NCBI GenBank assembly: GCA_965153455.1
Contig: OZ234504.1
Span: 1,860,001 to 1,924,000, forward strand
DNA length: 64,000 bases
Reading direction: 5' to 3'
Source of the DNA: Sphagnum compactum
Lineage: Eukaryota; Bryophyta; Sphagnopsida; Sphagnales
The notes under the pieces were generated by a model. That model worked only from the letters and a program-made list of their open reading frames with translations, made no database searches and was not told the origin of the DNA. Below are positions 62,901-64,000 of the stretch, piece by piece. The position numbers and the translations under genes were made by a program. Each line of letters opens with the position of its first letter. Position 1 is the first letter of the stretch.

Positions 62901-64000
62901 TCCATACTCACATCATCTGAAGGTCCCACCTTATCAACATCAGCTGATAGTTCTTCATTACTGCCATCAAACTCAGCAAACTGCTTATCAGAAAATATGG
63001 GTGACAAACTTGTAGTTTCCACCAAAGCATTGTTGTCCACTTTCTTATGAACAGATTCTCCTCCCTGATATCTAGCTGCTCCTGCAGAATTTGAGGTCCC
63101 TGCATTGTCTGCCATCTCCTCAGCTCCCTGGACTGAAGGTCCTGTTGCTTCAGCAGCATTTACAAAGGTTTCACCTGCTACAATAGGAGGGCCTGCACTG
63201 GTATTCTCCACAACCACATGGCTGCAGTCACCAACAATATGATCACTCTCATCAGCATCCGTAGCAGCAATACCGTCAGTGTCTCTGTCAGCCAATGTAT
63301 CCACACCTGCCAGTGGGTCCTCATTTTTCAAGTTGCTGGCTTCCAAACACGAGCCCTTCCCATCTTCAACTTCAACTTGAGCTCTCTCCCCCTCAGCATG
63401 TGTGAAGGGAGCACTTTTTGGACTATCAGGACTGGCTCTATGGAGCCCAGGCCATCGAGCCACCTTTGAGCTGGCCAACTGTTCTGCATGACATGTTGTG
63501 ACCTGAGTTACAAGAACTTCTCCAACTCTGCCAACACACGCAGTCAGATCACTTGAGCCTACCACATCTGGTACTCGAACTGGAGTACCTTGCTGCTGCA
63601 ACTTCCCTTTCTCCAGAATGGTGTCTGAGTCCTTGTAGCCATCCAACTGGACACTTTGATGTTCGCCTTGTATTTCCTGACTCCTCTGTCTAGCTTCTCC
63701 ACTGGTCTCAGCAGTGACTGCAGAGTTCAACTCCATATCCCAAGCTGTGTCCTCCTCTGTTGGCCGTTCCCACTCTGCATAGTCCATATTTAAATCCCAG
63801 TGAAGACGATCATCTCGAGTACGACTGCTTTGTCTAGAAGTTGATGCAGTACCTGTATTTGTGTTCTCAAACTCACTCACTGTTGATTCATTCTCTGTAC
63901 AATTGCAACATTCATCTCTAGCACCACTCACATCACTCTCCTTGTCAGTTGCACCCATACTACTTGAGTCTTCCTCATCAGCTCGTAAGTCCTTGCAGAG
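59996..64000 (-). CDS. Acidic then RS/RGG/Pro-rich protein, 5' partial
   Basis: Three exons on the minus strand are in the window: 64000-62393 (continues beyond the right edge), 62246-61825 and 61679-59996, giving 1237 residues. Splices are VE|EHDEAL (phase 0) and GR|R|VDD (phase 2). The first 500 or so residues are acidic and contain DDRLHWDLNMDYAEWERP and ELDAEHVDYGDSD. A middle block has SGWDQLPEGFDKAEDALRAA. The C-terminal about 560 residues are low complexity: Gly/Arg (GGRGGRR), SPSPP/SR-type RPRSGSRPRSRSRSP, a Pro run, and repeated Arg/Glu/Asp. Such RS and RGG regions usually occur in nuclear RNA-binding or splicing-associated proteins, but no RNA-recognition motif or other fold is visible here. 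I do not recognise a named family. The true start is upstream of the window: the frame is open through the Met at 63958 to the edge. Confidence 0.85.

Overview
This is nuclear DNA from a land plant. The protein-coding exons are separated by GT-AG introns, and the encoded proteins are plant types: a plasma-membrane intrinsic protein (PIP) aquaporin, two DOXC-class 2-oxoglutarate/Fe(II) dioxygenases and a plastid-type Nudix hydrolase resembling NUDT23. The background is AT-rich, full of homopolymers, and carries plant-type transposon remains. A VWA3-like protein is also present. That family is known mainly from ciliated or flagellated organisms, so a seed-free plant with swimming sperm (bryophyte, lycophyte or fern) is a reasonable guess. 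The lineage is an inference, not shown by the sequence.

Layout. 1-5.3 kb is gene-free AT-rich DNA with a possible decayed LTR. 5.3-6.1 kb is an ORF with an internal protein repeat, followed by the 10-exon VWA3-like gene on + (6.3-16.6 kb), whose introns are all phase 0. 17.0-17.6 kb holds two tandem repeats. The aquaporin gene lies on - (18.7-21.1 kb), with a CACTA-type MITE just past its stop and a transposon-like repeat inside its last intron. Dioxygenase gene 1 lies on - (25.8-27.6 kb). 28-38.7 kb is gene-free and low complexity, with two strong inverted repeats. The Nudix gene lies on - (38.7-41.1 kb). 42-51 kb is intergenic, with a hAT transposase relic and an intact solo LTR of 882 bp flanked by GTCAT duplications. 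Dioxygenase gene 2 lies on - (51.0-53.1 kb), with a composite repeat carrying a second CACTA MITE immediately upstream. 54-59 kb holds foldback and 27-bp tandem repeats. The last gene (- strand, 60.0-64.0+ kb) runs off the right edge. It encodes an acidic, then Arg/Ser/Gly/Pro-rich, probably nuclear protein.

No operon-like arrangement is visible. The two dioxygenase genes share exon number and intron phases and are clearly paralogues separated by the Nudix gene. Exon coordinates were assembled by hand from reading frame, GT-AG sites and family conservation; no transcript data were available.
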